Source: Clostridia bacterium
GTDB taxonomy: Bacteria > Acidobacteriota > Terriglobia > Terriglobales > Acidobacteriaceae
NCBI GenBank assembly: GCA_035561135.1
Contig: DATMYA010000022.1
Coordinates: 23,689 to 87,688 of the forward strand
Length of the DNA stretch: 64,000 nucleotides
Direction of reading: 5' to 3'
The notes under the pieces are model-generated. The model had not been told where the DNA came from and ran no database searches. It saw nothing but the letters and a program-made list of their open reading frames with translations. The translations under genes and the position numbers were made by a program. Shown piece by piece: positions 34,534 through 44,681 of the stretch. The first letter of the stretch is position 1; every line of letters starts with the position of its first letter.

Positions 34534-35262
34534 ATGGCGCAAGGCGAAAAGGTACAGCGCACTATCGACGAATTCGTATCGATGATGAAGACGAAAGCCG
34601 GCGAGAACCTGCTTTCCATGATTGTTTACGGATCGGCTGCGACAAACGAATACTCTGAGAAGTATTCGGACGTTAACATTCTCTGTGTGCTAGCACGACT
34701 CGATGGCGAGGATCTGCGCAACATCGCATCCGCAATGCAGTGGTGGGAGCGGCACGGACGTGCTGCCTTGGTCTTATCGCTCGATGAACTCACGCGCTCG
34801 GCAGACGTCTTCGCCATTGAACTGCTCGATATCAAGGAGCATCACAGAATCCTGTACGGTCAGGACGTTGTCGCCGGCATCGAAGTCCCACTCACATTAC
34901 ATCGCATCCAAGTCGAGCGGGAGCTTCGGATGGCGCTAATTCGATTGCGGCAACGGTTCCTTTCCGGCGCACACGATCGACGTGCGCTTGTACAGCTATT
35001 GATTGCATCGTCTTCGACGTTCAACACCCTGCTCCGGCACGCATTGATTGCGCTCGGGCATACTCCGCCACAGAACCGTCACGAAGTCGCCGACGCAATT
35101 CAGACGGTGCTTGCGTCCGACATGTCGCCTCTGCGAACCGTCCTCGACGTTCGCGACGGAAAGATAACGGAGCGCAACCTTGATCCGGAAAAAGTCTTCG
35201 GAAGCTACCTCGATGCGCTATCCGCAATTGTCGATAAAGTAGATCGCCAGCTATCGGCCTAG
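34534..35262 (+). CDS. Nucleotidyltransferase-fold protein
   Basis: The start at 34534 is 2 bp after the TPM gene stop and gives 242 residues. The N-terminal 100 residues resemble a polymerase-beta-type nucleotidyltransferase: MIVYGSAATNEYSEKYSDVNILCVL has the helix-turn GS and the Asp-x-Asn pair, with a strand ALVLSLDE further on. The second acidic residue is Asn, so catalysis may be lost. The helical C-terminus (RELRMALIRLRQRFLSG) fits a substrate-binding or HEPN-like part. It lies between TPM and lemA, an arrangement I have not seen characterised. Confidence 0.7.
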   Translation: MAQGEKVQRTIDEFVSMMKTKAGENLLSMIVYGSAATNEYSEKYSDVNILCVLARLDGEDLRNIASAMQWWERHGRAALVLSLDELTRSADVFAIELLDIKEHHRILYGQDVVAGIEVPLTLHRIQVERELRMALIRLRQRFLSGAHDRRALVQLLIASSSTFNTLLRHALIALGHTPPQNRHEVADAIQTVLASDMSPLRTVLDVRDGKITERNLDPEKVFGSYLDALSAIVDKVDRQLSA

Positions 35263-35284
35263 ATGTTGAAACCAAGGAGTGGAC

Positions 35285-35908
35285 ATGAAAATCGCTGCTG
35301 TGCTGCTGATCGTCATCCTCGTGGCGGCTTTGATGTTTGGCAGTACATTCATTGGCCGTCGAAACGAAATGGTTCGAAAGAACGAAAACGTAAAAACGGC
35401 GTGGTCGCAGGTTGACGTGGTGCTGCAACGCAGGGCTGATCTGATTCCCAACCTGGTCGAAACCGTTAAGGGTTTCGCGTCACAGGAGCAACAGGTATTC
35501 GGCGACATCGCCGCGGCACGCTCGTCATTGTTGTCGGCGCGCAGTCCAGAGGAGCGCATATCGGCCAATAACAGGCTCGATGGCGCACTGGGCCGCCTGC
35601 TTGCCGTAGTGGAAAACTATCCGCAGCTGCGATCGAACGAAAACTTTCTGCGCTTGCAGGATGAACTGGCGGGAACCGAAAACCGCATCGCCGTCGAGCG
35701 GCGCCGGTACAACGAGACTTTGCAGGACTACAACACCTATCTCGGCTTATTTCCAAACAACATCATTGCGGGGATGTCGGGATTCTCGCGCAACAACGCT
35801 TACTTTGAGGCTGCTCCGGGATCACGGGAGACGCCCCGAGTGCAGTTCCCCGGTTCGACTCAACAGCAACGACAGGCTCCGCAGCAGCAGCCGCAGCCAG
35901 CAAAATAG
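35285..35908 (+). CDS. lemA: LemA-family protein
   Basis: 208 residues from ATG 35285 after AAGGAG. An N-terminal transmembrane anchor (AAVLLIVILVAALMFGS) is followed by NEMVRKNENVKTAWSQVDVVLQRRADLIPNLVETVKGFASQEQ, the signature of LemA, and by YNETLQDYNTYLGLFPNNIIAG. The C-terminus is Gln/Pro-rich. LemA proteins are envelope proteins of poorly known role, often found with TPM proteins as here. Confidence 0.92.
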   Translation: MKIAAVLLIVILVAALMFGSTFIGRRNEMVRKNENVKTAWSQVDVVLQRRADLIPNLVETVKGFASQEQQVFGDIAAARSSLLSARSPEERISANNRLDGALGRLLAVVENYPQLRSNENFLRLQDELAGTENRIAVERRRYNETLQDYNTYLGLFPNNIIAGMSGFSRNNAYFEAAPGSRETPRVQFPGSTQQQRQAPQQQPQPAK

Positions 35909-35941
35909 ATTTCCAAGTTAGAAACGGTGCGTGAACCGGCT

Positions 35942-38900
35942 CTAGTCGTACTGACCCGACTCGAATAGTTCCTCGATGCGGTAGCCCTCTGTCGACGCGG
36001 CAAGCGCACGTGCCCTCAAGGCTTCTTCCAATGCTCGCACCGCACGCGGATCAGGCGCTTCCTCCTCCACGATGGCAAGCATCTGACGAAGGGACATCCA
36101 CCAGAGCAAAGTTTCAAACTGCTCTTTGACGAAGTACTTCACGCCCTCGTGTTCGTGGACACCAATGAACCACGCAACATCGGGATCGCCCAGCCAACTG
36201 AACGGAGTCGCTCCGCGCGGACCCGTTGAGTCAGACTGAAATACCCAGAAGGCATGCGCGAAGGCCGCTCGCACTCGTGCAGCCGCACGCCAGCTTTCCT
36301 CGGCTGTGAACCCAGCGGTCATGAAACTCGCCGCCATTGGTTCCCGCAAGCGCAATGCATCAAACAGTGCCGCCGCTGCATGTTCTGGATCGGCTGGGTC
36401 GTGGAGCGTTCCCAACGCGTCCATTGCACACCAGGCAAGTATCGTCGCCCACTTGCACGTAGCTTGCGCAGGTGTGTCCTTTACTTCCGGCAACACTTCC
36501 CTCGCCTCTTCAAGCCAAGCTGTCGAAAAGAGATGCTCAAGCGATGGCAGCTTGAGGGCCGCCGCTACGCGTCGCTCAAACAGTTCACCTGCGCTCTCAA
36601 TGTCACTTAGCGATGGTTTCAGTCCGATGGCTTTGCCGACGTCGCCGGACACGCACCGGCTCACCTCTTCGAGGAACACGTGCGCGCGTCCGCATGCGTC
36701 CGCGACAACGCCTCCGGGCAAAGCCTCTGCCAGAACCGGTTCGCCTGCAATCGCCTGCTCAGCCACGGATGCCGCCACACTCCGATCCAGCAACGTGCGT
36801 AGTGCGTCGTGTACCGGTTTAAGTTCGAGCATGCGCTTCGCATCGTCGAGGCTTGAAACGCCCCGGCCAGCAAGCGAGTCGCAGAGCTGTCCCCAAATGT
36901 TCCCGGCAACCTCGTGAATATCGCGCCAGTCCACGAAAACCTGGTACCTGTACGCACCGAGTTCGATCCGCAATCCCCGCTCGCAAACGTCCTTCGCACG
37001 GCTCAGGTATTCAAGTCCAGTAGTGGAATCACGATAGGTCACAAACATGGAATCATCGCAGGACAATCCAAGAGCTTCGCCGATCGTGCGCTGTCGCAGG
37101 CGCTTTCCACCGTCCGGCAACTTCTCGGCTTGGGCGCAGGAGACGCGAACCCAGCCGCGTGTCTCAGCGTACTTGTTGTGATACACCACGAGGCCACGTT
37201 CATTACCCATCCGGTTCGAGTAAACAAACACGTCTTCGTTGGCCTGGCCGTCCTCGGTGTAGAAATCGTACAGCAGGAAATTTTGGACTTCCGCGAACAG
37301 TGCACGCCGATGCAGCAGCGGAGATATCTCGCGCTCGTGTCGTGAAACCAGCCACGAGTCCGGACTTTCATCGTGATAGGCGCGGCGATACTCCATTCCG
37401 TAGCGCTCTTTGTATCCCTCTATCTGCCCGTGCCCGAACATGGGAAGTCCCGGCAGTGTCGCCAGCAACGTGCATATTCCGAAGTACTTGTCGCCTTTAC
37501 CGAACTGATCCACGGCGGTTCGCTCGTCCGGGTTGTTCATGAAATTGACGTGGCGCTTCAGCACCTCGGGATCGAACTCAAGCGTGTTCTTGATGACACT
37601 GCGGTAATTCGCATTCTCTTCATCGCGCAGCATGTTCATGAACGCGCTGTTGTACACGCGATGCATGCCGAGCGTGCGCACGAAATATCCTTCGAGCAAC
37701 CAGAAGGCCTCGGCCAGCAGCAACGTGCCGGGGAGTTCTGCCGTAACGCGATCCACAACTTCGCGCCAGAACTCGGCCGGCATAGCCTTGTCGAACTCCG
37801 CCTTCGTCATCCCGTGCTCCGCACGCGACGGGATTGCGCCACCTGTTCCCGGCGCAGGAAACCAGAGGCGCTGGAAGTGCTGCTTGGTCAGGGTCATCGC
37901 GGCGTCGAAGCGGATGATCGGGAACAATCGCGCCACGTGAAGAATGGTCTGTATAAGGCCCTCGCGCACTTCGGCTTTCAGATAATTCAATTGCGCCGTA
38001 TCGTTCCAGGGATAGCTGGTGCCGTCGTTACCGTGATAGAAGTAGCGCGTGTCGCCCGTCCAGCGATCCTGGCGTCGAAAAACCACAGCCGCGTCCGTGC
38101 GCTCGTAATAGTGGTCCTCGATCTTGATCTCGACGCGCTCGTCGTTCGAGAGATCAGGCCCTTCAAAACGGTACGAGGGAAACGGACTGTACGGCAGCGA
38201 CAGAAACCAGTCCGGGTGCTCGATCATCCAGCGAGAATCGATGCCCATGTGATTGGGCACCATGTCACTGGCAAGCCGGATTCCGCGCCTCCACGCGCGG
38301 TCGCGCAGGTTGACATACGCTTGCTCGCCACCAAGGTCCTCGGCAATCGTGTAGTCGAACAGCGAATACGCTGACGCCACCGCGTCTGGATTGCCCGTCA
38401 ATTGTTTGATCTTCTGCGATGCCCTGCTGCGCTCCCAGACTCCAATGAACCACACTGCGTTGAAACCGCGCCGCGCGAGCGTCTGTAGTTCTTCGTCGGG
38501 CACCTGGTCCAGCGTTTGAATGGGCCGGCCGTAAGCCTTCGATAATTGGTCGAGCCACACGTAAACGCTTTTTGCGATCATCACCGTGCGCGGCATCCAA
38601 TCAACGTCCGGCGTGAACGCCTCGTACTCGTGGGCCGCAGATGAGTACTCCGGGACGGCCGCGGCACTTGAATCACCCAGCGTTTGGGGCGCTCCGAAAT
38701 GTGCTCCCGGCGGATGGAACAACATCCAGGTGGCGGTCTCCTCTTCTTTGAGCACGTCAGCTGCCATGAGCAGGCGTTGCAGAGACTCGCCCAGATATCC
38801 GGCCCATCGCTTTCGAATGAACTCCAACTGCCCGCTCAACGATTGTGGGGAGGCCAATGCAGGAGCGCGCAGCACGTCAATAAAGTTCTGCTCTTCGGGG

Positions 38901-39499
38901 CCGAAACGCGGGCGCGTTTCGAAGTAGTCGCGGAGCGCGGAAGTGATCTTCGGATACGCCGTTACCGACGCCAGCGGAGCGTCGTCGAAGAGTTCTGCGA
39001 ACGGCTCGAATGCGGGATTAGCATTTGCGAGCCACAGCATGAGCAATTCTTCAAGCGCCACCGCACGATGTGGCACGCCGCTCGATGTTCCTGACAACCA
39101 CTCTGAAGCGCTGATTTTTTCAGCATAAACAGCGACTGGCGGAAATTGATCGGTAAAAGCCAGCAACGTGCGATCCAGCACGTTCCGGTCAAGCTTCGAT
39201 CCGAACCAGTCCAGCGCGTCCAGCATCGCGCGTGGGTCACGCTGTTCGCGGTAACGCGCCACCATCGCATGGAGCACCTCATCAATCAACCCCATCGCGT
39301 TGAGCGCCCCGGCATGTATCGTGCGTTCCGGATGCCGCGCCGCATCCCGCTCCTGGTTCATGCGGTACGCGAACTCCCGCGTGGCCCCCAAATTGGCGAA
39401 TACTACATTCCCCGCCAGCGTAAACAGAGCTTCCTCGAAGCGATAGCGATCGCGCGCTGCACGGGAGATATGAAATTCGAAATTGGGCGATGTGCTCAT
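35942..39499 (-). CDS. Large GH13 (alpha-amylase family) protein
   Basis: About 1185 residues from ATG 39499 (the frame opens at 39508). A roughly 330-residue N-terminal helical region of unknown role precedes the TIM-barrel catalytic domain, which shows the GH13 regions: DMVPNHMG (region I), PIIRFDAAMTL with the nucleophile Asp (region II), TLLLAEAFWLLEGYF with the general acid Glu (III) and FMNNPDERTA with the third Asp (IV). A C-terminal helical part of about 400 residues follows. It acts on alpha-glucans such as glycogen or maltosides, but the exact reaction is not readable. There is no signal peptide, so it is intracellular. Confidence 0.85.
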   Translation of the reverse strand: MSTSPNFEFHISRAARDRYRFEEALFTLAGNVVFANLGATREFAYRMNQERDAARHPERTIHAGALNAMGLIDEVLHAMVARYREQRDPRAMLDALDWFGSKLDRNVLDRTLLAFTDQFPPVAVYAEKISASEWLSGTSSGVPHRAVALEELLMLWLANANPAFEPFAELFDDAPLASVTAYPKITSALRDYFETRPRFGPEEQNFIDVLRAPALASPQSLSGQLEFIRKRWAGYLGESLQRLLMAADVLKEEETATWMLFHPPGAHFGAPQTLGDSSAAAVPEYSSAAHEYEAFTPDVDWMPRTVMIAKSVYVWLDQLSKAYGRPIQTLDQVPDEELQTLARRGFNAVWFIGVWERSRASQKIKQLTGNPDAVASAYSLFDYTIAEDLGGEQAYVNLRDRAWRRGIRLASDMVPNHMGIDSRWMIEHPDWFLSLPYSPFPSYRFEGPDLSNDERVEIKIEDHYYERTDAAVVFRRQDRWTGDTRYFYHGNDGTSYPWNDTAQLNYLKAEVREGLIQTILHVARLFPIIRFDAAMTLTKQHFQRLWFPAPGTGGAIPSRAEHGMTKAEFDKAMPAEFWREVVDRVTAELPGTLLLAEAFWLLEGYFVRTLGMHRVYNSAFMNMLRDEENANYRSVIKNTLEFDPEVLKRHVNFMNNPDERTAVDQFGKGDKYFGICTLLATLPGLPMFGHGQIEGYKERYGMEYRRAYHDESPDSWLVSRHEREISPLLHRRALFAEVQNFLLYDFYTEDGQANEDVFVYSNRMGNERGLVVYHNKYAETRGWVRVSCAQAEKLPDGGKRLRQRTIGEALGLSCDDSMFVTYRDSTTGLEYLSRAKDVCERGLRIELGAYRYQVFVDWRDIHEVAGNIWGQLCDSLAGRGVSSLDDAKRMLELKPVHDALRTLLDRSVAASVAEQAIAGEPVLAEALPGGVVADACGRAHVFLEEVSRCVSGDVGKAIGLKPSLSDIESAGELFERRVAAALKLPSLEHLFSTAWLEEAREVLPEVKDTPAQATCKWATILAWCAMDALGTLHDPADPEHAAAALFDALRLREPMAASFMTAGFTAEESWRAAARVRAAFAHAFWVFQSDSTGPRGATPFSWLGDPDVAWFIGVHEHEGVKYFVKEQFETLLWWMSLRQMLAIVEEEAPDPRAVRALEEALRARALAASTEGYRIEELFESGQYD

Positions 39500-39656
39500 G
39501 CGTTCCACTTGGCAAGTGTACTAAAGCGTCCTGATCAGATGTGGTGCTTGAATTCCAAGAGGCCTCAAAGACCAAAGACAATTACAGGGGAAACCTCTGC
39601 CGAAACGAACCCAACGGGTGCTTGCTGCACCTCGGTTCGCGAAAAGCCACAATTGA

Positions 39657-39693
39657 AAATGGGTGTCTGGCATTGGACACCGGACACCCATTT
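39657..39693 (-). terminator. Hairpin terminator
   Basis: AAATGGGTGTC pairs with GACACCCATTT, loop 15 nt, 31 bp after the end of pepD on the minus strand. The arms end in A/T runs that serve as a short T tract in either direction. Confidence 0.65.
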
Positions 39694-39723
39694 AACCTTG
39701 TCGCTGTTCAACAATACCGGGAC

Positions 39724-41172
39724 TTACAGCCGTTCCAGCACTGCGGTTAGATACTTCCAGAAAGGTTCGACCGACGAGATTTGCACGCGTTCGTTCGGGC
39801 TATGCGGATCTTTAATCTCCGGGCCAAATGACACCATCTGCATACCCGCGTGCTTTTCGCCGATGACGCCGCACTCCAGACCCGCGTGCATAGCCACAAG
39901 CTTTGCCGGTTCGCCGAAGATCTCTTCGTACACAGCCTGAAGCTTGCGTACGATTTCGCTGGTGGGCTCGGGCTTCCAGCCGGAATAGCCACCCGAGTGT
40001 TCCACCTCGAAACCACCGAGGCGACACACCGTCTCAACCATGCTGCCGGCGGCCTGCTTGCTGCTTTCGATCGCGCTGCGCTGGCTAGTGCCTATCTCGA
40101 CGCTGCCGTCCTTGAACGACACGGTCGCGAGATTCGTTGAGGTTTGCACAAGTCCTTCGATATCCGGGCTCATGGCCAGGACGCCATGATGCAGACTCGC
40201 CATAACATCGACAACCTGCTTCGCATCCACGGGATCGAGCACCTGTTCCGGGCGCTCCGTTTTCTCAATCGTGATTTTCACCTCGGGATCGAATCCGCCC
40301 AGGTCGGTTTTCGTTTCATTCTCATAGCTGGCGACGAGCGACTTCAGCTCTCCTTCACGCGCACCGTCCAACACCACCACGGCGGACGCCTCGCGAGGGA
40401 TTACGTTCCGGGCGCTTCCGCCCTTGATGTCCGCAATCTCCAGCGGCAGACCATTGAGCAGGCGCTGGAGTAAGCCGCCAATAATCCGCAGAGCGTTGCC
40501 ACGCCCTTGATGAATATCGACGCCCGAGTGACCACCCTTCAAGCCGGATACCTTGATGCGCCACGCTGCGCCTGCGCTTGCGGGCCGGCGAGTTACCTTG
40601 CGGCGAGCCGTCGTGTTGAGACCGCCAGAGCAGCCAATGCAGAGCGTTCCCTGCTCCTCGCCGTCGAGGTTCAGGAAATACTTGGACTTCAGCAGCCCGG
40701 CGGGAAATTCCGCGGCACCGGTTAGGCCAGTTTCTTCATCGATGGTGAATACGAGTTCCAGCGGACCATGCGCGATGTCCTTGCTCTCCATGATCGCCAG
40801 TGTTGCCGCCACCCCGATTCCGTTGTCCGCGCCCAGCGTCGTTCCGTCCGCCCTCAACCAGTCGCCATCGCGCACAATTTTGATTGGATCCTTATCAAAA
40901 TTATGGGCGGTGCCTTCGTTCTTTTCGCAGACCATATCCAGATGTCCCTGCAACACGGACATCGGTGCTGCCTCGCGTCCGGGCGTGGCAGGCTTGCGGA
41001 CAACGATATTGCCGACCTTATCCTGAATAGCGTCGAGGCCAAGACTCGCTGCCTGAGCGAGAACGTACTCGCGGGCCGCAGCCTCTTTCGTTGACGCGCG
41101 AGGTATCGCCGACAGCGCGGCGAAGTGCTTCCATAATGCTTTCGGTTCAAGATTCATGAGTGCAGATGTCAT
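39724..41172 (-). CDS. pepD: Aminoacyl-histidine dipeptidase (PepD)
   Basis: Cytosolic metallo-dipeptidase of the M20 family, cleaving dipeptides such as beta-Ala-His or Xaa-His. 482 residues from ATG 41172, with GGAG seven nt upstream; the usual length. Zinc ligands and catalytic residues are visible in SVLQGHLDMVCEKN (His, Asp), TLGADNGIGVA (bridging Asp), FTIDEETGLTGA (catalytic Glu) and late His in MHAGLECGVIGE. It sits near a DUF885 peptidase and an oligopeptide transporter in the same direction, suggesting peptide use. Confidence 0.93.
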   Translation of the reverse strand: MTSALMNLEPKALWKHFAALSAIPRASTKEAAAREYVLAQAASLGLDAIQDKVGNIVVRKPATPGREAAPMSVLQGHLDMVCEKNEGTAHNFDKDPIKIVRDGDWLRADGTTLGADNGIGVAATLAIMESKDIAHGPLELVFTIDEETGLTGAAEFPAGLLKSKYFLNLDGEEQGTLCIGCSGGLNTTARRKVTRRPASAGAAWRIKVSGLKGGHSGVDIHQGRGNALRIIGGLLQRLLNGLPLEIADIKGGSARNVIPREASAVVVLDGAREGELKSLVASYENETKTDLGGFDPEVKITIEKTERPEQVLDPVDAKQVVDVMASLHHGVLAMSPDIEGLVQTSTNLATVSFKDGSVEIGTSQRSAIESSKQAAGSMVETVCRLGGFEVEHSGGYSGWKPEPTSEIVRKLQAVYEEIFGEPAKLVAMHAGLECGVIGEKHAGMQMVSFGPEIKDPHSPNERVQISSVEPFWKYLTAVLERL

Positions 41173-41307
41173 AGCACGCTCCATTGCAATAAAGCTTCAA
41201 CCATCCTACACGAGCAGCAAAACGCAGAAACCGGCACGCTCAAGGCGCGCAGGTGACAGATTCTCATTGCCTGGCGCCTGTGCCAACTCGTTGATTTCCG
41301 CATCCGT

Positions 41308-42648
41308 TCAGCCCTTGAGCACGTCGTTCACGGTCTCGATATCCACGATCCCACCGCAACCATAAATCGCCGGAAGAACGCGGTCTGCCGGATACGTGCG
41401 CCGCAGTTCGGCGACCCTCTCGGTGCCAGACCGATAGGCCGGAAGGTACATGCGTCCCAGGAGCGGATGCCTGCCCCACGCGCCCGAGAGTTTTTCCGCT
41501 CGTTCTTCGCTTACCAGGAAGTCGCGGCGTAAGGTCGTCGCCACCTCTTCGCGCTGCCTGCCTTCGCCCCACGTCAGGTATGACGATTGGTTCTTGGCAT
41601 CGTCCTGCAACAAAGCGAGCAGCACGCCGATTTGCAAATCTTCGTCCGGCAACTGCTCCACTTCCGTCACTCCATGCGCGATCAGGATGGCGTTGTTGGC
41701 GATTCCCTCGAACAGCGTCGCAGCGCGGGTATTCATCGTCAGCACCGTTGCCTCGAAGCCGGCCAGCCCGCGAACGTACAGGTTTTGCATGTAGGCAAAC
41801 GTCGTCACATGCCCTGGTACGACTTCATGGCTAACCAGTTGTTCGAACTCCGGAACGGACATCTGCAGCGAAGCGTTGATTTCATACGTCGCTTCGTACT
41901 TCGGAGTGCCATCCGCGTTTCGCGCGCGCCCAACGTAGTTCATCGATCCGGAGAACCATGCTTCTTTGATCGGCAGAAACTCGATGTTTGCCCGCGATAC
42001 CGGCCACAGTTCTTTTGGCAGGTACGGCATCAGGTTCGCCGCGCTGAGATTGTCGAAGTGTGCGATGACCGCCGCGCCAAGCGCGCGAACCGAAGCCATC
42101 GGCACGATGCGTTCTTTGCGCCATGCATCTACCGCCGCCAGAAGCTCGCCGCCATTTGTGGAAGAATACCCGGCGCGACCGAGCAACTCCGCGAGTCTCT
42201 CGCGCTTTGCTTCCGGCTTGGAAGGCTCCGGCGCACGGCCAGTTGATGCTTCCACGCAGCGAACGTATGGCACCGCATCGCCTTTGCCCAGGATCTCCAT
42301 TGCCAGGTCCCACATTGTTTCCAGGCAGAGCGACAATCCCGCTAGATAGTGGCCGCGCACGCCGCCGATCTTCCCAGCTTCGGCGCGAACTCCCGCGATT
42401 GCTTCCGGCAGGTTCACCGCGCGCAGATACGCCTCCATCGCCTCGCGATCGACGGTCTTGCCGCCCACGCCGCCTGTCTCACGCACGCGCGCCGCCGCCG
42501 GAGTTGTGTATGCCGCGGGCAACGGCTCATCGGAGAACCACGAATCCGCGATAAATCTTCCCGTACCCGAGGGACACATGACGTCGCCACCCCAGATCGT
42601 GTCAATGCCGAGAACCGCATCTGCGACAAACCGCCCTACTTGGTCCAC
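41308..42648 (-). CDS. DUF885-family zinc metallopeptidase
   Basis: 446 residues, cytoplasmic (no signal). The motif SHEVVPGHV (His-Glu-x3-His) is the zinc site of the DUF885 family, with a downstream LFEGIANNAILIAHG region supplying a further Glu. DUF885 proteins are predicted carboxypeptidase-like enzymes; only a few have been tested. Its start overlaps the end of the OPT transporter gene by 13 bp, so it is translated after it, pointing to hydrolysis of imported peptides. Confidence 0.82.
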   Translation of the reverse strand: MDQVGRFVADAVLGIDTIWGGDVMCPSGTGRFIADSWFSDEPLPAAYTTPAAARVRETGGVGGKTVDREAMEAYLRAVNLPEAIAGVRAEAGKIGGVRGHYLAGLSLCLETMWDLAMEILGKGDAVPYVRCVEASTGRAPEPSKPEAKRERLAELLGRAGYSSTNGGELLAAVDAWRKERIVPMASVRALGAAVIAHFDNLSAANLMPYLPKELWPVSRANIEFLPIKEAWFSGSMNYVGRARNADGTPKYEATYEINASLQMSVPEFEQLVSHEVVPGHVTTFAYMQNLYVRGLAGFEATVLTMNTRAATLFEGIANNAILIAHGVTEVEQLPDEDLQIGVLLALLQDDAKNQSSYLTWGEGRQREEVATTLRRDFLVSEERAEKLSGAWGRHPLLGRMYLPAYRSGTERVAELRRTYPADRVLPAIYGCGGIVDIETVNDVLKG

Positions 42649-44681
42649 GTCGCCTCCTTATTCCTCTTCATCGAACCAAACCAGACATACAGGCAGAGGC
42701 CAACGAACAACAGCGCGGAGACCGACTGCGAAATCGGATCGTAGAGGTAGAAAGGTGTTCGAATCATGTCTTCTCGATACTGCGGCAACAGTCGTAGCGC
42801 TGCTCCGAATACGCCTCCGAGAGCACCCCCGGCCATCAGGCCTGATGCGATAATGACGCCGCGTTCGCGAATCGTCCTGCCACGCTCGCCGCCAGTCTGC
42901 TCAGACTTCTTGTTCAGGAAATGCGCAAGGAAACCGCCGACCAGCGCCGGCGAATTCAGCTCCAGCGGCAGATACATGCCGAGTGCGAAGATCAGCGAAG
43001 GCTGCCCGAGCATCTCCATCAGCAACGCGATCATCGCTCCTGCGCCGAACAGCACGTACGCGACGGGTTGGTGACTCATGAAGCCCTCAACCAGCGCCTT
43101 CATGATGGAAGCCTGCGGCGATGCCAGTACCGGACGCAAATCTCCGGGCAGAGCCTCGCCAAACTGGAAGGCACGCGCCAGCATCACGATCGTCAGTCCG
43201 GCAGCGATGGCGGCCGCAATCACACCAAGGAACTTCACCTTCTCCTGTGCGGAAGGCGTGGAGCCAAGCCAGTAGCCCGCCTTCAGGTCCGTGATCGCCT
43301 GTCCTGAAACAGACAACGCCGTGCAGACCATGCCGGCAATCGCCATCACAAAGAACATGCCCGTCGTGCCGGAAAGCCCAAACCGCAGCAGCACGACAGA
43401 AGAAATAATGATGGTAAGCATCGTCATCCCGGAGACCGGGTTGCGAGCCGTCGTCGCGATTGCGTTTGCCGCGACGGATGCGAAGAAGAACGAGAACACC
43501 AGGGTCAGTGCAAGACCGATTGTAACGACCGTCCAGGAAACAGGAAGATGTCCAAGCAGCGCAGCCACGCCGATGGCGCCAAGCACGATGCCGAGGAAAA
43601 TCGAGATCATCGGCATATCGCGATCGGTCCGCTCGGTTGAGGCGGTCTCACCATGACGGAACACCCGCAGGGCAATACTGAACGACCCTGCTACGATCTT
43701 CAGCGATTTGATTATCCCGAAGATCCCAGCCGTCGCGATGGCGCCGACGCCGATGAACCGCACATAACTCCGATAGATCTGCACCGCCGACATGTCCGCG
43801 ATTGGGATGGTGCCGGGATAAACCGCACCCGCGAAATGCTGGCCAATCATGAAGATCACCGGCACCAGCACGAAGTTCGAAAGCACGCCGCCCGCGCAAA
43901 GAATCATAGAACTGCGCAGGCCCATTACGTAACCGAGTCCCAGGATGAAGCTGATGGCGTCGAAGCTGAACGTAATCCGAGCCTTGTCGGAGAGCGCCCG
44001 TACCGCGGGCACGAACTGGAAATCTACAAACTCCTTCCATACATGAAAGGTCGTTACGAAGAAGTCGTAAACTGCGGAGATCGCCGTCGCTTGCAGCAAC
44101 AGCTTCGCCTGCGATCCACCCTTCTCTCCCGTGACAAGAACTTCCGTAATCGCCGTCGCCTCCGGGAACGGAAGTTGCGCGTGCATATCGCGAACAAAAT
44201 AGCGTCGTAAAGGAATAAGGAAGAGGATGCCGAGACATCCGCCCGCCAGGCAGATGAAGATCGTCTGTACCGGATGCGGATTCAGATTCAGGATGTAGAG
44301 CGCGGGAACCGTGAACACGGCACCTGCAACGACCGACCCGGCGACTCCGCCGATGCCCGTCATGATCACGTTCTCAAGCAAGCTCGACCGGCGCTTATAT
44401 ACGCGCGCCAGGCCGATAGCAAGGATGGAGATCGGAATTGCGGACTCCATCACCTGTCCGACCTTCAGGCCTGAGTACGCCGAGGCAATCGTGAAAACAA
44501 CGCAGAGCAGGATGCCCCAGCCAATTGATCGTGGCGTAAGCTCGGGCACATTCTTAGTCGCCGGCACAATCGGTTTGTACGACTCACCAGGTTCGAGCGG
44601 CTCGTAAGCGTTCGCCGGAAGGGATTTGGATTCGATTTCGGTTTCGATCTCGGGTTTGGTTGAAGTTTCGGTTTCGGTCAT
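42636..44681 (-). CDS. OPT-family oligopeptide transporter
   Basis: About 681 residues from ATG 44681 (MTETETSTKP); the frame extends upstream to 44783. After an acidic cytosolic N-terminus there are about 15 hydrophobic helices, among them GWGILLCVVFTIASAYSGLKVGQ and SVVAGAVFTVPALYIL, and the typical PFPEATAITEVLVTGEKGG loop. OPT proteins import oligopeptides or metal chelates by proton symport. Coupling to a DUF885 peptidase gene suggests peptides, but a chelate substrate cannot be excluded. Confidence 0.9.
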   Translation of the reverse strand: MTETETSTKPEIETEIESKSLPANAYEPLEPGESYKPIVPATKNVPELTPRSIGWGILLCVVFTIASAYSGLKVGQVMESAIPISILAIGLARVYKRRSSLLENVIMTGIGGVAGSVVAGAVFTVPALYILNLNPHPVQTIFICLAGGCLGILFLIPLRRYFVRDMHAQLPFPEATAITEVLVTGEKGGSQAKLLLQATAISAVYDFFVTTFHVWKEFVDFQFVPAVRALSDKARITFSFDAISFILGLGYVMGLRSSMILCAGGVLSNFVLVPVIFMIGQHFAGAVYPGTIPIADMSAVQIYRSYVRFIGVGAIATAGIFGIIKSLKIVAGSFSIALRVFRHGETASTERTDRDMPMISIFLGIVLGAIGVAALLGHLPVSWTVVTIGLALTLVFSFFFASVAANAIATTARNPVSGMTMLTIIISSVVLLRFGLSGTTGMFFVMAIAGMVCTALSVSGQAITDLKAGYWLGSTPSAQEKVKFLGVIAAAIAAGLTIVMLARAFQFGEALPGDLRPVLASPQASIMKALVEGFMSHQPVAYVLFGAGAMIALLMEMLGQPSLIFALGMYLPLELNSPALVGGFLAHFLNKKSEQTGGERGRTIRERGVIIASGLMAGGALGGVFGAALRLLPQYREDMIRTPFYLYDPISQSVSALLFVGLCLYVWFGSMKRNKEATWTK

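Noticed and set aside
37373..38374. A 333-residue plus-strand frame inside the GH13 gene
   Set aside because: Antisense to the catalytic domain, which has all active-site motifs.
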